A stretch of 64,000 nt of DNA from positions 124,001-188,000 of the forward strand of contig NZ_JABXKL010000071.1 of assembly GCF_017114995.1 (NCBI RefSeq). Reading direction: 5' to 3'. The position numbers and the translations under genes were made by a program. Numbering within the stretch: position 1 is the stretch's first letter; each line of letters opens with the position of its first letter. Of this stretch, positions 34,162-43,303 are shown one piece after another. Source of the DNA: Nostoc sp. NMS9 (lineage in GTDB: Bacteria; Cyanobacteriota; Cyanobacteriia; Cyanobacteriales; Nostocaceae). The notes under the pieces are model-generated. The model worked only from the letters and a program-made list of their open reading frames with translations. It was not told the DNA's origin and did not search any database.

Positions 34162-34434
34162 CTAGCTAGGTTGGGAAGAACTAGCGGTATCCTGCTCAGA
34201 TTTCGCAGGGTGGATTTGCTTAGGTTCTAATTCAGCAGTAGTCTTGACAACTTCTTCTAACTGTTCTGCTTCTTTTTGAAACTCGTTTTGAAACTCTTTA
34301 GAAGCTTCTTGGAAACTACGAATTGTTTTGCCCACACTCCGACCAATCTCTGGTAGCTTCTTTGGACCAAAGATTAACAGCGCTACTACCATAATTACAG
34401 CCATTTCTGGCAGACCGATACCAAATATATTCAT
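34162..34434 (-). CDS. tatA: Twin-arginine translocase subunit TatA
   Basis: The 90-residue protein has an N-terminal transmembrane helix (MAVIMVVALLIFGPKKLPE) followed by the FGPKKLPEIG hinge and an amphipathic helix (SVGKTIRSFQEASKEFQNEF). This is the TatA/Hcf106 layout of the pore-forming component of the Tat pathway for folded proteins. The start at 34434, preceded by GGAGAC, is chosen because upstream codons do not match the family. The acidic C-terminal tail is variable. Confidence 0.95.
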   Translation of the reverse strand: MNIFGIGLPEMAVIMVVALLIFGPKKLPEIGRSVGKTIRSFQEASKEFQNEFQKEAEQLEEVVKTTAELEPKQIHPAKSEQDTASSSQPS

Positions 34435-34511
34435 TTTTTGTCTCCTGTAAACTCTAAAACCACTACAGAAACTCACATATATAGTTAGTCTAGTAGGAAA
34501 TCGCAACTCAC

Positions 34512-34534
34512 AAAAAAACCCGGAAAAACCGGGT
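34512..34534 (-). terminator. Intrinsic terminator of psbH
   Basis: On the minus strand ACCCGG-ttttt-CCGGGT is followed by seven T residues, 40 bp after the psbH stop. This is a textbook Rho-independent terminator. Confidence 0.85.
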
Positions 34535-34575
34535 GTAACTTAACTTGTTATCCAAACTCGCTCGCTGTGTATGCG

Positions 34576-34779
34576 TTAGCGTCCTAAACTGCGCCAATCG
34601 ACAAATACATCCTGAACCAACAGTGATTTATTGTAAAGTTGCAGAATAATCAGCAGAAACACGAAAAATAGCGCCATAAAAACAGCCATCACAGGGGTAG
34701 TACCCCAACCTGGAGCCACTTTCCCGTATTCAGAGTTCAGTGGTTTCAGGATATCTCCCAACCTAGTCCTTTGTGCCAT
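34576..34779 (-). CDS. psbH: Photosystem II protein PsbH
   Basis: The 67-residue single-span thylakoid protein (MAQRTRLGDILKPLNSEYGK ... TTPVMAVFMALFFVFLLIIL) is PsbH, a small subunit of photosystem II near CP47 that affects QA-QB electron transfer and assembly. It is full length. It is divergent from psbN with 85 bp between starts, the conserved cyanobacterial arrangement, and has its own terminator. Confidence 0.98.
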   Translation of the reverse strand: MAQRTRLGDILKPLNSEYGKVAPGWGTTPVMAVFMALFFVFLLIILQLYNKSLLVQDVFVDWRSLGR

Positions 34780-34864
34780 AGTTCACCTAAGATTACTTGC
34801 CAAAGCTTTTTTTAATCTTCTGTAATATTCTATAAGAATAGCACTCATCATCTATCTCTCAATT

Positions 34865-34996
34865 ATGGAACCCGCAATAGTTCTTAGCATTTCTGTGGCT
34901 GCCGTGGTGGTTGCCATTACTGGAATTTCGATTTACACCTCCTTTGGCCCTCCTAGCAAGGAATTGAACGATCCGTTCGATGACCACGAAGATTAA
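34865..34996 (+). CDS. psbN: Photosystem II assembly protein PsbN
   Basis: This 43-residue gene encodes MEPAIVLSISVAAVVVAITG..., ending ELNDPFDDHED: one membrane helix and an acidic tail. PsbN is needed for photosystem II assembly and is not a stable subunit. It is divergent from psbH, as in cyanobacteria and plastids. Confidence 0.97.
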   Translation: MEPAIVLSISVAAVVVAITGISIYTSFGPPSKELNDPFDDHED

Positions 34997-35166
34997 AAGA
35001 GTCATATCATGTCCGCAGCGTAAATTTTTGGTGCGATGTCTACGACGGGCTACGCCTACGTAGACAAGCATTGCTGTTGCTTGTCGGGATTTCCTCCATG
35101 AGCAACTGGCGTGTGGGGTAAAATGACTATGGCAATCATAACTAATTACCCGGAAATGATATTGAA

Positions 35167-35194
35167 GTGCGTTATGGCTCAAGCCGTAACGCAC
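35167..35194. terminator. Hairpin between psbN and tal
   Basis: GTGCGTTATGGC-TCAA-GCCGTAACGCAC forms a 12-bp stem with one G-T pair. It lies between the convergent psbN and tal genes, 32 bp after the tal stop. A run of T follows on the plus strand (gatgttttttaa), so it can serve psbN and probably tal too. Confidence 0.65.
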
Positions 35195-35225
35195 ACTACT
35201 TTAGATGTTTTTTAATTGGAAGTCC

Positions 35226-36230
35226 CTAATGGGTTGCCACTACCTCTCCTTCCAGGCGAACGAGTCGGTCTGCCAAAAGTTTCTCAAGGTCTTCTAGTGC
35301 CTTGGTGAAACCTTTAATACCTTCATCTAGTTTGTCAGTTGCCATGCGGTCAGCGGCATGCATTTTATCATAGCTAGCTTTGTCAATGGATATCTTTTCG
35401 ATTTCCAAGCTTGCTACCTTGGCAGGGTCAAGTTTGCGTGGCAGTTCTCCAACGGTTGCTTGCAATTCAGCCAGAAGTGACGGTGAAATGGTCAGCAAAT
35501 CACTACCTGCGAGTTCCGTAATTTCACCAAGATTACGGAAGCTAGCCCCCATAACTTCGGTTTTATAGCCGAATTTCTTGTAGTAGTTGTAGATTTTGGT
35601 GACAGACAAAACACCTGGATCTTCAGCTGCTGGGTAGCTATCGCGTCCGGTATCTTTTTTGTACCAGTCAAGAATCCGGCCAACGAAGGGAGAAATTAGG
35701 GTGACGCCAGCTTCTGCACAGGCGATCGCTTGGTGAAGACCAAATAACAAGGTAAGGTTACAATGAATACCTTCTTTTTCGAGAATTTCCGCAGCGCGAA
35801 TACCTTCCCAGGTGCTGGCAATTTTAATTAAAACGCGATCGCGGCCAATCCCGGCAGCTTTATACTGGGCAATTAATTCCCGTGCCTTAGTCAGGGTAGC
35901 TTCAGTATCGTAGGACAAGCGAGCATCCACTTCTGTAGACACGCGACTGGGAATGATTTGCAAAATCTTTAATCCAAAAGCAACTGCCAGACGGTCAAAA
36001 GCTAAAGAAACTATCTGTGTTTGGGTAGCTTTGTCTCCAGCATCTTTCTTTGCTTGGAGTAAAGTTTGATCGACAACTTCCTGATATTCTGGCATCTGCG
36101 CCGCAGCAGTAATCAGAGAAGGATTGGTGGTGGCATCTTGAGGTTTGAACTTTTCAATTGCCTGGATATCCCCCGTATCTGCAACCACGACAGTCATTTT
36201 CCGCAATTGTTCCAGTAAACTTTTGGACAT
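35226..36230 (-). CDS. tal: Transaldolase
   Basis: The 334-residue class I transaldolase moves a dihydroxyacetone unit between sugar phosphates in the pentose phosphate pathway. The Schiff-base Lys136 lies in VLIKIASTWEGIRAA; DATTNPSLI and the GASFRNLGEI segment are also family signatures. It is the last gene of a minus-strand row of carbon-metabolism genes (gap, pyk, tal). In Anabaena-type genomes this cluster supports sugar breakdown, including in heterocysts (family knowledge). Confidence 0.96.
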   Translation of the reverse strand: MSKSLLEQLRKMTVVVADTGDIQAIEKFKPQDATTNPSLITAAAQMPEYQEVVDQTLLQAKKDAGDKATQTQIVSLAFDRLAVAFGLKILQIIPSRVSTEVDARLSYDTEATLTKARELIAQYKAAGIGRDRVLIKIASTWEGIRAAEILEKEGIHCNLTLLFGLHQAIACAEAGVTLISPFVGRILDWYKKDTGRDSYPAAEDPGVLSVTKIYNYYKKFGYKTEVMGASFRNLGEITELAGSDLLTISPSLLAELQATVGELPRKLDPAKVASLEIEKISIDKASYDKMHAADRMATDKLDEGIKGFTKALEDLEKLLADRLVRLEGEVVATH

Positions 36231-36379
36231 AAAATACTCCGTGATGTTTGTTTAGGATTTACTTAATTCCCCAGTTGTTTAAACTCTTGACTATTCCTTC
36301 AATTCTACTTCTGGCAATTTTTCTTAATCATTGCCCAACTTTGCTTACTATTCACAGCCACAGCCCTATTCTAGGTGGG

Positions 36380-37810
36380 TTATGCCGAAATTGGCTGTCC
36401 AATGGAATGCACTTTGATTAAACTAGTTGTTCCTGATTTACCAATTGGAACCCCAGAGGTAATAACTACTTTATCGCCCTTATTCGCTAAACCCATGTCT
36501 ACAACTGTGTTCACCACATTGGTAAACATCTCTTCGGCATTGTGGACTGGTGGGATCAGCAAAGCTTCCACACCCCAAGATAGTGCTAGCTGGCGGTAAG
36601 CGGTGATGTCGGAGGTTAAGGCAATAATGGGAGAAGTCGGCCGATATTTAGATACCATTCTCGCCGTACTTCCTGATGAAGTGTTACAAAGAATTGCCCG
36701 TGAGCCAGTTTCATAGGCGATACGACAGACCGATTCTGCCACAGATTCGGTAACGCTAAGACTGCCCGCTTCATGACACCAAGCATGTTTGCTACCCTCA
36801 TCTAGAGCTTGTTCTGTCCGCACGGCAATGTTGTGCATCATCTGGACAGCGGCGATGGGATATTGTCCGACAGCTGTTTCACCAGAAAGCATTACCGCGT
36901 CTGTTCCATCCAAGATAGAGTTAGCAACATCGGTTGCTTCGGCGCGGGTAGGATCGGGGGCGCTAATCATCGACTCTAGCATTTGGGTGGCTGTAATCAC
37001 CGGCTTACCAGCACGATTGCAACGGCGAATAATATCTTTTTGAATTAGGGGTACTTCGTGAATTGGCACTTCCACCCCTAAATCGCCACGCGCAATCATA
37101 ATCGCGTCGGCAACTTTCAGAATGGAGTCAAAGTTTTCTACTGCCTCTGATCTTTCGATTTTAGCAATTAAGCGAATCGAAGCGCCAGCGGCTTCAATCA
37201 TCCGCTTGGCGGGTTCTAAGTCTTGTGGCGATCGCACAAAGGACACCGCTACCCAGTCTACACCCAACTGAATCCCAAAGCGCAAATCCAGCAAGTCTTT
37301 TTCGGTAATCGAACTGACAGGTAAAGGAGTTTGGGGTAGGTTTACTCCCTTGTGCGTGGAAATTAACCCGCCAATTTTCACTTGTGCCCGAATGCGATCG
37401 GCGTCGCGATCGGTAACAATCAACTTAACGCGACCATCATTAATCAAAATCGGTTCGCCTGGTCGCACCATTGCAAACAAAGTCGGCAATGGTAGAGGTA
37501 GTTCGTCAATATTCTCACCCTTATCTTGTAAAACAAAGGTAACTTCAGTACCAGCTTCCAGATTTAACCCTTCTGGTGGTAGAATACCTAAGCGAATCTT
37601 CGGGCCACACAGGTCTTGCATAATGGCGATCGGTTTTTGCTGCTCAGTACTAATTTGCCTGAGATAGTGAGCCGTTTGGGCGTGGAATTCATAAGCTCCG
37701 TGGGAAAAATTCAGCCGTGCCACGTTCATTCCAGCTTCTACTAAGGCTTGCAGCCTTTCAGGTGCAGATGTAGCAGGTCCAACAGTACAAATGATTTTGG
37801 TTCGACGCAT
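36380..37810 (-). CDS. pyk: Pyruvate kinase
   Basis: From ATG 37810 the enzyme has 476 residues, beginning MRRTKIICTVGPATSAPERL, the usual bacterial start; 24 upstream in-frame codons do not match the family. It converts phosphoenolpyruvate and ADP to pyruvate and ATP. Visible signatures are NFSHGAYEFH, the catalytic Lys in LIAKIERSEAVENF, MIARGDLGVEVP and the C-terminal effector domain. There is no extra C-terminal PEP-utiliser domain. It is clustered with tal and gap. Confidence 0.96.
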   Translation of the reverse strand: MRRTKIICTVGPATSAPERLQALVEAGMNVARLNFSHGAYEFHAQTAHYLRQISTEQQKPIAIMQDLCGPKIRLGILPPEGLNLEAGTEVTFVLQDKGENIDELPLPLPTLFAMVRPGEPILINDGRVKLIVTDRDADRIRAQVKIGGLISTHKGVNLPQTPLPVSSITEKDLLDLRFGIQLGVDWVAVSFVRSPQDLEPAKRMIEAAGASIRLIAKIERSEAVENFDSILKVADAIMIARGDLGVEVPIHEVPLIQKDIIRRCNRAGKPVITATQMLESMISAPDPTRAEATDVANSILDGTDAVMLSGETAVGQYPIAAVQMMHNIAVRTEQALDEGSKHAWCHEAGSLSVTESVAESVCRIAYETGSRAILCNTSSGSTARMVSKYRPTSPIIALTSDITAYRQLALSWGVEALLIPPVHNAEEMFTNVVNTVVDMGLANKGDKVVITSGVPIGKSGTTSLIKVHSIGQPISA

Positions 37811-37956
37811 AGGGATTGGGGGTTGAGGAGTAACCTGCAAATTTGTCAGCTTTGTGCGATCGCACAAAACATCCAAATTCACACGTGCTTCATATCACTG
37901 GTTTGCTAAATAAAAATACTAGATTCCGTTTTATTTTCGGAGTATTTACCATTTGA

Positions 37957-38063
37957 CCCAAATCCCAAATTGGGTACTGGGTACTGGGGATTAGGGACTG
38001 GGGAAGAAACTTAATTACTAATGCCCCATGCCCAATGCCCCATGCCCAATTCCCAATTCCTAA
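37957..38063. repeat. Heptanucleotide repeats next to gap
   Basis: Short degenerate 7-bp units (gggtact, then gccccat/gcccaat) fill the gap and run up to the gap stop codon. Confidence 0.8.
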
Positions 38064-39107
38064 TCAAACCACAGCCGCTGTCGGGGCAAGTTTTTCCTTC
38101 TGTGACATAGACAACATCAGGTCAATCACGCGATTTGAGTAGCCCCACTCGTTGTCATACCAGGCAATTACCTTGAAGAAGTTGGAATTCAACTCAATTC
38201 CAGCACCTGCATCGAAGATGCTGGAATGAGTATCACCTTGAAAATCTGTAGAAACTACTTCTTCATCTGTGTAGCCCAAGATACCCTTTAGTGAACCTGC
38301 GGCAGCCTCCTTCATAGCAGTACAGATTTCCTTATAACTGGTGGCTTTGGCTGTTTTGAAAGTTAAATCAACTACAGAGACATCGGGAGTCGGAACTCGT
38401 AATGCCATCCCAGTTAACCTGCCCTTCAATTCTGGTAAAACCAGTGCTACAGCTTTAGCTGCGCCTGTGGAGGAGGGAATAATATTTTGGGATGCACCTC
38501 GACCACCCCGCCAGTCTTTCTTGCTGGGGCCGTCTACAGTTGGCTGAGTGGCAGTCATGGCATGGACTGTGGTCATTAAGCCTTCAGTCAACCCAAAACT
38601 GTCATTAATGACCTTAGCTATGGGAGCTAGACAGTTTGTAGTGCAGCTAGCATTGGAAACAATGATATCCTTGCCAGAGTCAAATAGGTGATGATTGACA
38701 CCCATTAACAGGGTAGTAACTCTATCTGGATCTTTGGTGGGAGCGGAAATTACCACTCGCTTTGCACCTGCCTTCAGGTGGTTTGCAGCTCCTTCGTAGT
38801 CAGTGAAGAGTCCGGTAGCTTCCACGACATAATCTGCACTTAATTTTCCCCAAGGTAACTCTGCTGGATTCCTAACTGACACACAAGGAATGAAATGTCC
38901 GTCAATGAGGATGCCGTCTTCCTTGGCTTCAACCTTGTGCTTTAATTGACCGTGGGTTGAATCGTACTTTAATAGATAAGCGAGATTATCTGGTGGTACT
39001 AGGTCGTTAATGCCCACAAACTCAATGTTGGGATTATCGATGCCAGCGCGAAGTACAAGTCGCCCGATTCGACCGAAGCCATTGATACCAACTTTCAATT
39101 TAGTCAA
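38064..39107 (-). CDS. gap1: Glyceraldehyde-3-phosphate dehydrogenase, Gap1 type
   Basis: The 347-residue enzyme has GINGFGRIGRLVLRAG (NAD-binding), Asp35 in GINDLVPPDN and the catalytic Cys155 in SNASCTTNC. It oxidises glyceraldehyde-3-phosphate in glycolysis. The sequence is closer to the catabolic NAD-dependent Gap1 of cyanobacteria than to the Calvin-cycle Gap2, judging by the N-terminus and by its cluster with pyk and tal. The isoform assignment is inferred. Confidence 0.93.
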   Translation of the reverse strand: MTKLKVGINGFGRIGRLVLRAGIDNPNIEFVGINDLVPPDNLAYLLKYDSTHGQLKHKVEAKEDGILIDGHFIPCVSVRNPAELPWGKLSADYVVEATGLFTDYEGAANHLKAGAKRVVISAPTKDPDRVTTLLMGVNHHLFDSGKDIIVSNASCTTNCLAPIAKVINDSFGLTEGLMTTVHAMTATQPTVDGPSKKDWRGGRGASQNIIPSSTGAAKAVALVLPELKGRLTGMALRVPTPDVSVVDLTFKTAKATSYKEICTAMKEAAAGSLKGILGYTDEEVVSTDFQGDTHSSIFDAGAGIELNSNFFKVIAWYDNEWGYSNRVIDLMLSMSQKEKLAPTAAVV

Positions 39108-39237
39108 GATTAAACCTCCCGTTGTGGAAGTTGAACAAAAGGAGAAAGTTAAAAGTCAAAATAGATTGCCTTTTACTCTTTACTCTTTGATCCTGACAGT
39201 CTCAGTCAGCTAAGGCATATTTACTTGGCATCTTTTA

Positions 39238-39320
39238 AGGATTGGGGCATTGGGCATGGGACATTAATTATTCTCCTCTGCTCCCCTACTCCCTTGCTCC
39301 CCAGCTCCCCAGTCCCCAAT
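39238..39320. repeat. Degenerate heptanucleotide repeat
   Basis: Units of ggcattg/ggcatgg, then ctcccct/ctcccca, fill the space between the gap start region and the stop of the vWA gene. Confidence 0.7.
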
Positions 39321-41189
39321 TCAATTAGTAGTGGGTTGGACAAATCGCTTAATTTCACCACAGGCAATATAAGACTTGCCATCAGGTGCTGTTTTGACTT
39401 CATCAACGACGTAAAGCATTCCTTCCTCGCGCACCGATCGCGGAAAACGCATGTTCCAATCCGGTTCATATCCGTCGGAAACCACCCTAGCGCGCAGTTT
39501 GCTGCCATCTTTGACACACTGAACTAAAATACTGTCCCCTACACTGTCAGTTGTGGGAAGATCGGCAGCACTGGCAGGGCCTTTGGAAGCTTTACCTGTG
39601 TTAGTTGGATTCGATTGTCTAGGGGCAACAAAGATATCTGCTTCACCGGGTTGAGCAAAACGGGTGATTTTACCACGTACCCGATAGAAAGTGCGTTCGC
39701 CCTTGGCGTTGGCAAAGCCATCGCTTGAGAGTTCGAGTCCTTCAACAACATAGCGTGCCCCCTCGGCACGAATGGCGCGGGGAAACTGGATGTTCTTGGT
39801 TGAATCATAGCCTTCGGACATGACTTTGACCCGCAGTTTACCCCCTTCACGAACACAGTGCAATTCAACACCTGAACCGACTTCATTCACAATGGGCATA
39901 GCGTACACTTCATCGCCAGTAGTCACACCACGACCCACCAAATCACTGCGATTGCGCGTCATCGTCTGGTAAGTCTGATCTCGCATCTCTTTCCGTCCGG
40001 CATTCCCTAGAGCTTTTTGAGCGATCCGACTGGCGAAGTATTCAAGCTGATCGATCTCTTCAGCAATTTCAAAATTCTCGTTCAATCCTTTATCCCGCAA
40101 ATCTTTCACAAGTGCCCGCAGAGTTTGTTCAGCTTCCTGATGCTTGCCATGTTCAGCGAGATTAAGGCCAGTCTCTTTAGCCTTAGCAATGGTAAGGCGA
40201 CTCAGTTCCAGAATGATATGGCTCGTAGCAGCAAAAGCTGCCTCCTCAACAGTCCCAACTTTGGCGACGATATCTATAGTACCTGACACACTTTGAATGC
40301 GGTCATCTTGCACAACATCAGCGGTGTAATGCAACTTCATCACAGGTAACTCACCAACTTGAGCGCTTGATATCCCCAGACTCAAACCGAGGAGTTTATC
40401 TTCGCCCTCGTAAAGCTCTCCCAAGGTGATGACAGCTTGCCCTGCGTCATTCTGGCTAACTTTAGCCAGACTTAAGGTATCAACAAGGCTGACACCATCA
40501 GCCAATTCAAGTGTCACTTTGAGGTTCTGTCCCACTACTGCTCTCAGACTGTCTAGCTCAATACTAAACACTTCAGTTGCTTCGTCGATGCTCTGAATGA
40601 AGTAGAAGTTGCCCGTCGCTGCCCTTGCCATTCCAATCAGCAGGTCTTCATTGAAACCCTGAGCAAAACCTAACGTAGTTGTGATAATGCCTTCTTCAGC
40701 TTTTTGTCCCGATGTCGCCGTCAGTATCTTGGGGTCTTGAATACCCATATTGGCGTGACCATCGGTAAGCAGGAGAACACGGTTGATTTTTTGGGAATCG
40801 AGTCGCGTCTTCACGTGTTCACAGCCTTTGAGCCATCCCCCCGATAAGTTGGTAATACCGCCTGCTCTCACCTTGCGGATGGAACTTTTCAGTGCAGCTT
40901 TGTTAGTCACCGCCTGGGGTGGCACAACACTGTCCACTTCATCGTCGTAAACAACTACCGAGAGAATGTCATCAGGCTCAAGTTGATCTACCACAGACTC
41001 AGCCGCTTTGAGTGCGTGATGCAAGGGAGCGCCTGCCATAGAGCCGGAACGGTCAATTACAAGCGAAAGGTTAAGGTTACGTCGAGGAGATTTAGCTATA
41101 TCAGCACGAAAACGTAGCAGAATATTAGTCTTTAATGAAGATCCTGCGGCGAGGATAGACTGGTCAAATTCGTAACTTGTCTTAATCAT
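39321..41189 (-). CDS. vWA-domain protein with duplicated C-terminal domain
   Basis: The 622-residue soluble protein has a von Willebrand A domain at ~38-210 with a complete metal-binding (MIDAS) site: Asp46-x-Ser48-x-Ser50 in VIDRSGSMAG, Thr113 in AGGITNLSGG and LLLTDGHAN. A beta-rich middle and a helical region (~310-400) follow. The last ~190 residues hold two copies of an ~75-residue unit (ELHCVREGGKLRVKVMSEGY ... FPRAIRAEGARYVVEGLEL; LVQCVKDGSKLRARVVSDGY ... FPRSVREEGMLYVVDEVKT). I know no name for this unit. It probably acts as a metal-dependent protein-binding scaffold. No MoxR ATPase is adjacent. Confidence 0.85.
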   Translation of the reverse strand: MIKTSYEFDQSILAAGSSLKTNILLRFRADIAKSPRRNLNLSLVIDRSGSMAGAPLHHALKAAESVVDQLEPDDILSVVVYDDEVDSVVPPQAVTNKAALKSSIRKVRAGGITNLSGGWLKGCEHVKTRLDSQKINRVLLLTDGHANMGIQDPKILTATSGQKAEEGIITTTLGFAQGFNEDLLIGMARAATGNFYFIQSIDEATEVFSIELDSLRAVVGQNLKVTLELADGVSLVDTLSLAKVSQNDAGQAVITLGELYEGEDKLLGLSLGISSAQVGELPVMKLHYTADVVQDDRIQSVSGTIDIVAKVGTVEEAAFAATSHIILELSRLTIAKAKETGLNLAEHGKHQEAEQTLRALVKDLRDKGLNENFEIAEEIDQLEYFASRIAQKALGNAGRKEMRDQTYQTMTRNRSDLVGRGVTTGDEVYAMPIVNEVGSGVELHCVREGGKLRVKVMSEGYDSTKNIQFPRAIRAEGARYVVEGLELSSDGFANAKGERTFYRVRGKITRFAQPGEADIFVAPRQSNPTNTGKASKGPASAADLPTTDSVGDSILVQCVKDGSKLRARVVSDGYEPDWNMRFPRSVREEGMLYVVDEVKTAPDGKSYIACGEIKRFVQPTTN

Positions 41190-41449
41190 TTTTTATATCC
41201 CCATAGAATTGTCTGTTATCAGCTACAACCCTTGTGAGGCATAGACAGTAACTACTTTATTTAGTTTACCCAGAAATAATTTTTTTCAGTACAAAATTGG
41301 GATTTAATGTAAGATTTTATAGTTATATATTTTCGCCAGTTTAGACAAAGCCTGTCATAGACATTCTCGACTCTCCGCTACTGAAAGGCGATCGCACTGG
41401 TCACAATTGCGGGAAACTGAAAGCAGATATATTAGGAGAGGAGAACCTA

Positions 41450-41809
41450 ATGAGTTGGACTAAAGTTCTAGCAGTCGATGCACTTTCCCCAGGTGCGCGA
41501 GAAGTGGTGAAAGTTGGCAACCGAAAAATTTTGCTTTTGAATCACGAAAGTCAGCTTTATGCTGTAGATAACAACTGTCCTCACTTAAAATTACCGTTGA
41601 AAAGTGGAAAAATCACTGAAAGTGGGGCAATAGTTTGTACCTTCCATCGCAGTGCTTTTGATCTGCGGACTGGTGAAGTACAAGGATGGTGTTCCTGGCC
41701 ACCTGGTGTAGGTAAGGTACTCTCGTTGGTTTCACAACCAAAAACACTGCCAGTGTTTCCAATTCGTGTTGAAGAAGGCAGTATCTGGGTTGACGTGCAA
41801 GAGGAATAG
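41450..41809 (+). CDS. Rieske-type [2Fe-2S] ferredoxin
   Basis: The 119-residue soluble protein has both cluster-binding boxes: Cys-Pro-His in NNCPHLKLPLKSG and Cys-Thr-Phe-His in VCTFHRSAFDL. It lacks a membrane anchor or a catalytic oxygenase domain, so it resembles the small Rieske ferredoxins that pass electrons to oxygenases or nitrite reductase-like enzymes. The start follows AGGAGAGGAG. The redox partner is unknown; it is a single gene with its own terminator. Confidence 0.92.
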   Translation: MSWTKVLAVDALSPGAREVVKVGNRKILLLNHESQLYAVDNNCPHLKLPLKSGKITESGAIVCTFHRSAFDLRTGEVQGWCSWPPGVGKVLSLVSQPKTLPVFPIRVEEGSIWVDVQEE

Positions 41810-41854
41810 CACCCCCTCCCTGAATTTACTGAAACAGTGCTAAGTAAAAAAGAA

Positions 41855-41885
41855 AAACCCCAGCTAAACTCATTAGCTGGGGTTT
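41855..41885. terminator. Intrinsic bidirectional terminator
   Basis: AAACCCCAGCTAA-actca-TTAGCTGGGGTTT is a perfect 13-bp stem with A/T ends, placed between the convergent Rieske and Hsp20 genes. Confidence 0.88.
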
Positions 41886-41986
41886 CTATCAAGATTTACC
41901 TATTTCAGAGATATAGGAATCATTGAATGAGAAAATAGAACGTCTTCTCAAACAGTTTCAACGCTTTGCTGTGATGTCATGTTGGG

Positions 41987-42490
41987 TTATGTGTTGCCAT
42001 TCCCAGCTTCTATAGAAGCTGTAGCACTTTGAGATTGGCCTAAATTCACTTTGAATACCTTACTGTGCTCTTGTTCCAGTTTGGGTAAAGTCAAAATTAA
42101 AATCCCATCTTTCAAGTCTGCCTTAACTTGTTGATTCTGAACTTTGGTTGGCAGAGGTATTACTCTAGTGAAATTGCCATACCGGAATTCAGAATGAACT
42201 TTAGCGTTAGATTGGGAATGTTTTTCGTAACGATGCTCACCAGCTATCGAAACTGCATCTTGAGTAACTTGAACATCGAGGTCTTTAGCTTCCACGCCTG
42301 GAATCTCAACTCTTAATAGCAACTCTGAACCATTATCATGTAATTCAACCGCAGGAACCCACGCTGTTCTCGGTGATGCAGAAATCTCGGAGTTACCGCG
42401 CTCGGCTACTGTAAGCTCAGAGAATAGTTGATCCATTTGACGACGCAGAATCTCCATTTCACGGAATGGTTCCCAACGAATGAGTGCCAT
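41987..42490 (-). CDS. hspA: Small heat-shock protein, Hsp20 family
   Basis: The 167-residue protein has the alpha-crystallin domain at ~42-145 (VPAVELHDNGSELLLRVEIP ... EFRYGNFTRVIPLP ... LKDGILILTLPK) and an N-terminal arm starting MALIRWEPFREMEILRRQMD, as in cyanobacterial HspA/Hsp17. It is an ATP-independent chaperone that holds unfolding proteins and protects membranes. I see no CIRCE inverted repeat upstream, so HrcA control is not supported. The gene stands alone. Confidence 0.93.
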   Translation of the reverse strand: MALIRWEPFREMEILRRQMDQLFSELTVAERGNSEISASPRTAWVPAVELHDNGSELLLRVEIPGVEAKDLDVQVTQDAVSIAGEHRYEKHSQSNAKVHSEFRYGNFTRVIPLPTKVQNQQVKADLKDGILILTLPKLEQEHSKVFKVNLGQSQSATASIEAGNGNT

Positions 42491-43303
42491 ATTTCAATCT
42501 CTCCTTAACTTTCTAATTCAATTTTGGGTAATCAAACAAAGTTTTAGAGGTATTTTTTAGAGAGGAGCTTTATTTGCTTTGTTTCTTCTTCTCTCTAGTA
42601 AGTAATTTAATAAAATAAGAATCTAAAAAGAGTTGGGTAAACCGTACAGATATAGGTTGGATTTACCGTATCAAATAAAAAAATGATGAAAAGCTTGAGA
42701 ATAGTTAATGTCAAAGTAAGTAGGCAATCAGAAATTAAACTATATTATGTAATGTAAATTTAATTAAATTCGCTTGTAGCTAGAAGCTCTAGCCCGATGC
42801 TAAGAGTTAGATTGACAAAGACGTTGCGCGTAGCTTGCTGTATGGAAGACTGCTAACGCTTTTGGCGTCTCCCCAATGTGAATGACTACGTTGTAGACAC
42901 AAGTAGAAAAAAGCTCAATTATCTCGTTCCCATACAGAGCATGGCAATGGCTGATTAGAGGCTGCTGCCTCCAGTCAGACATTGAGTCTCTGACTCAATG
43001 AATGCATTGCCAGGCGGAGACTAGGAACAAGTCAAGCCTCATCAAGCTAGGTTTTTAGGACTTGTGTGTACACCGTAGCTTTGGCTGTTTGGGATTCTTC
43101 GGATTTAATTAAGTAATAAAGCGGACATGATATAAACAGTTATCCTACTTTATATGCAACTTTTCTATACACCCGGCGCTGAAGTATGGTTGTAAGCGTC
43201 GATGATTTTATTTACAATCTGGTGGCAGAGTTTTGCTTTCTGATTTCATGTTCAGTTTTATTCAAGAAATTCTTCCTGATTGAAAATTAACTTAGGAACT
43301 GAT
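42491..43303. other. Intergenic with dispersed repeats
   Basis: The first 280 bp are AT-rich and should hold the hsp20 promoter. From 42785 to 43030 the sequence is GC-richer and looks like a composite dispersed repeat, with a 9-bp palindrome CATTGAGTC-tct-GACTCAATG at 42980-43000. No gene is supported. The last 30 bp contain AGGAACT, which sets the start of the next gene at 43304. Confidence 0.5.

Noticed and set aside
34859..35194. 111-codon minus-strand ORF over psbN
   Set aside because: It is antisense to psbN and dispersed repeat DNA, with no plausible protein features.
42491..42600. CIRCE element for hsp20
   Set aside because: No TTAGCACTC-N9-GAGTGCTAA-like repeat could be found.
42800..42982. 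60-codon minus-strand ORF
   Set aside because: It falls entirely in a GC-rich composite dispersed repeat and has no recognisable motif.
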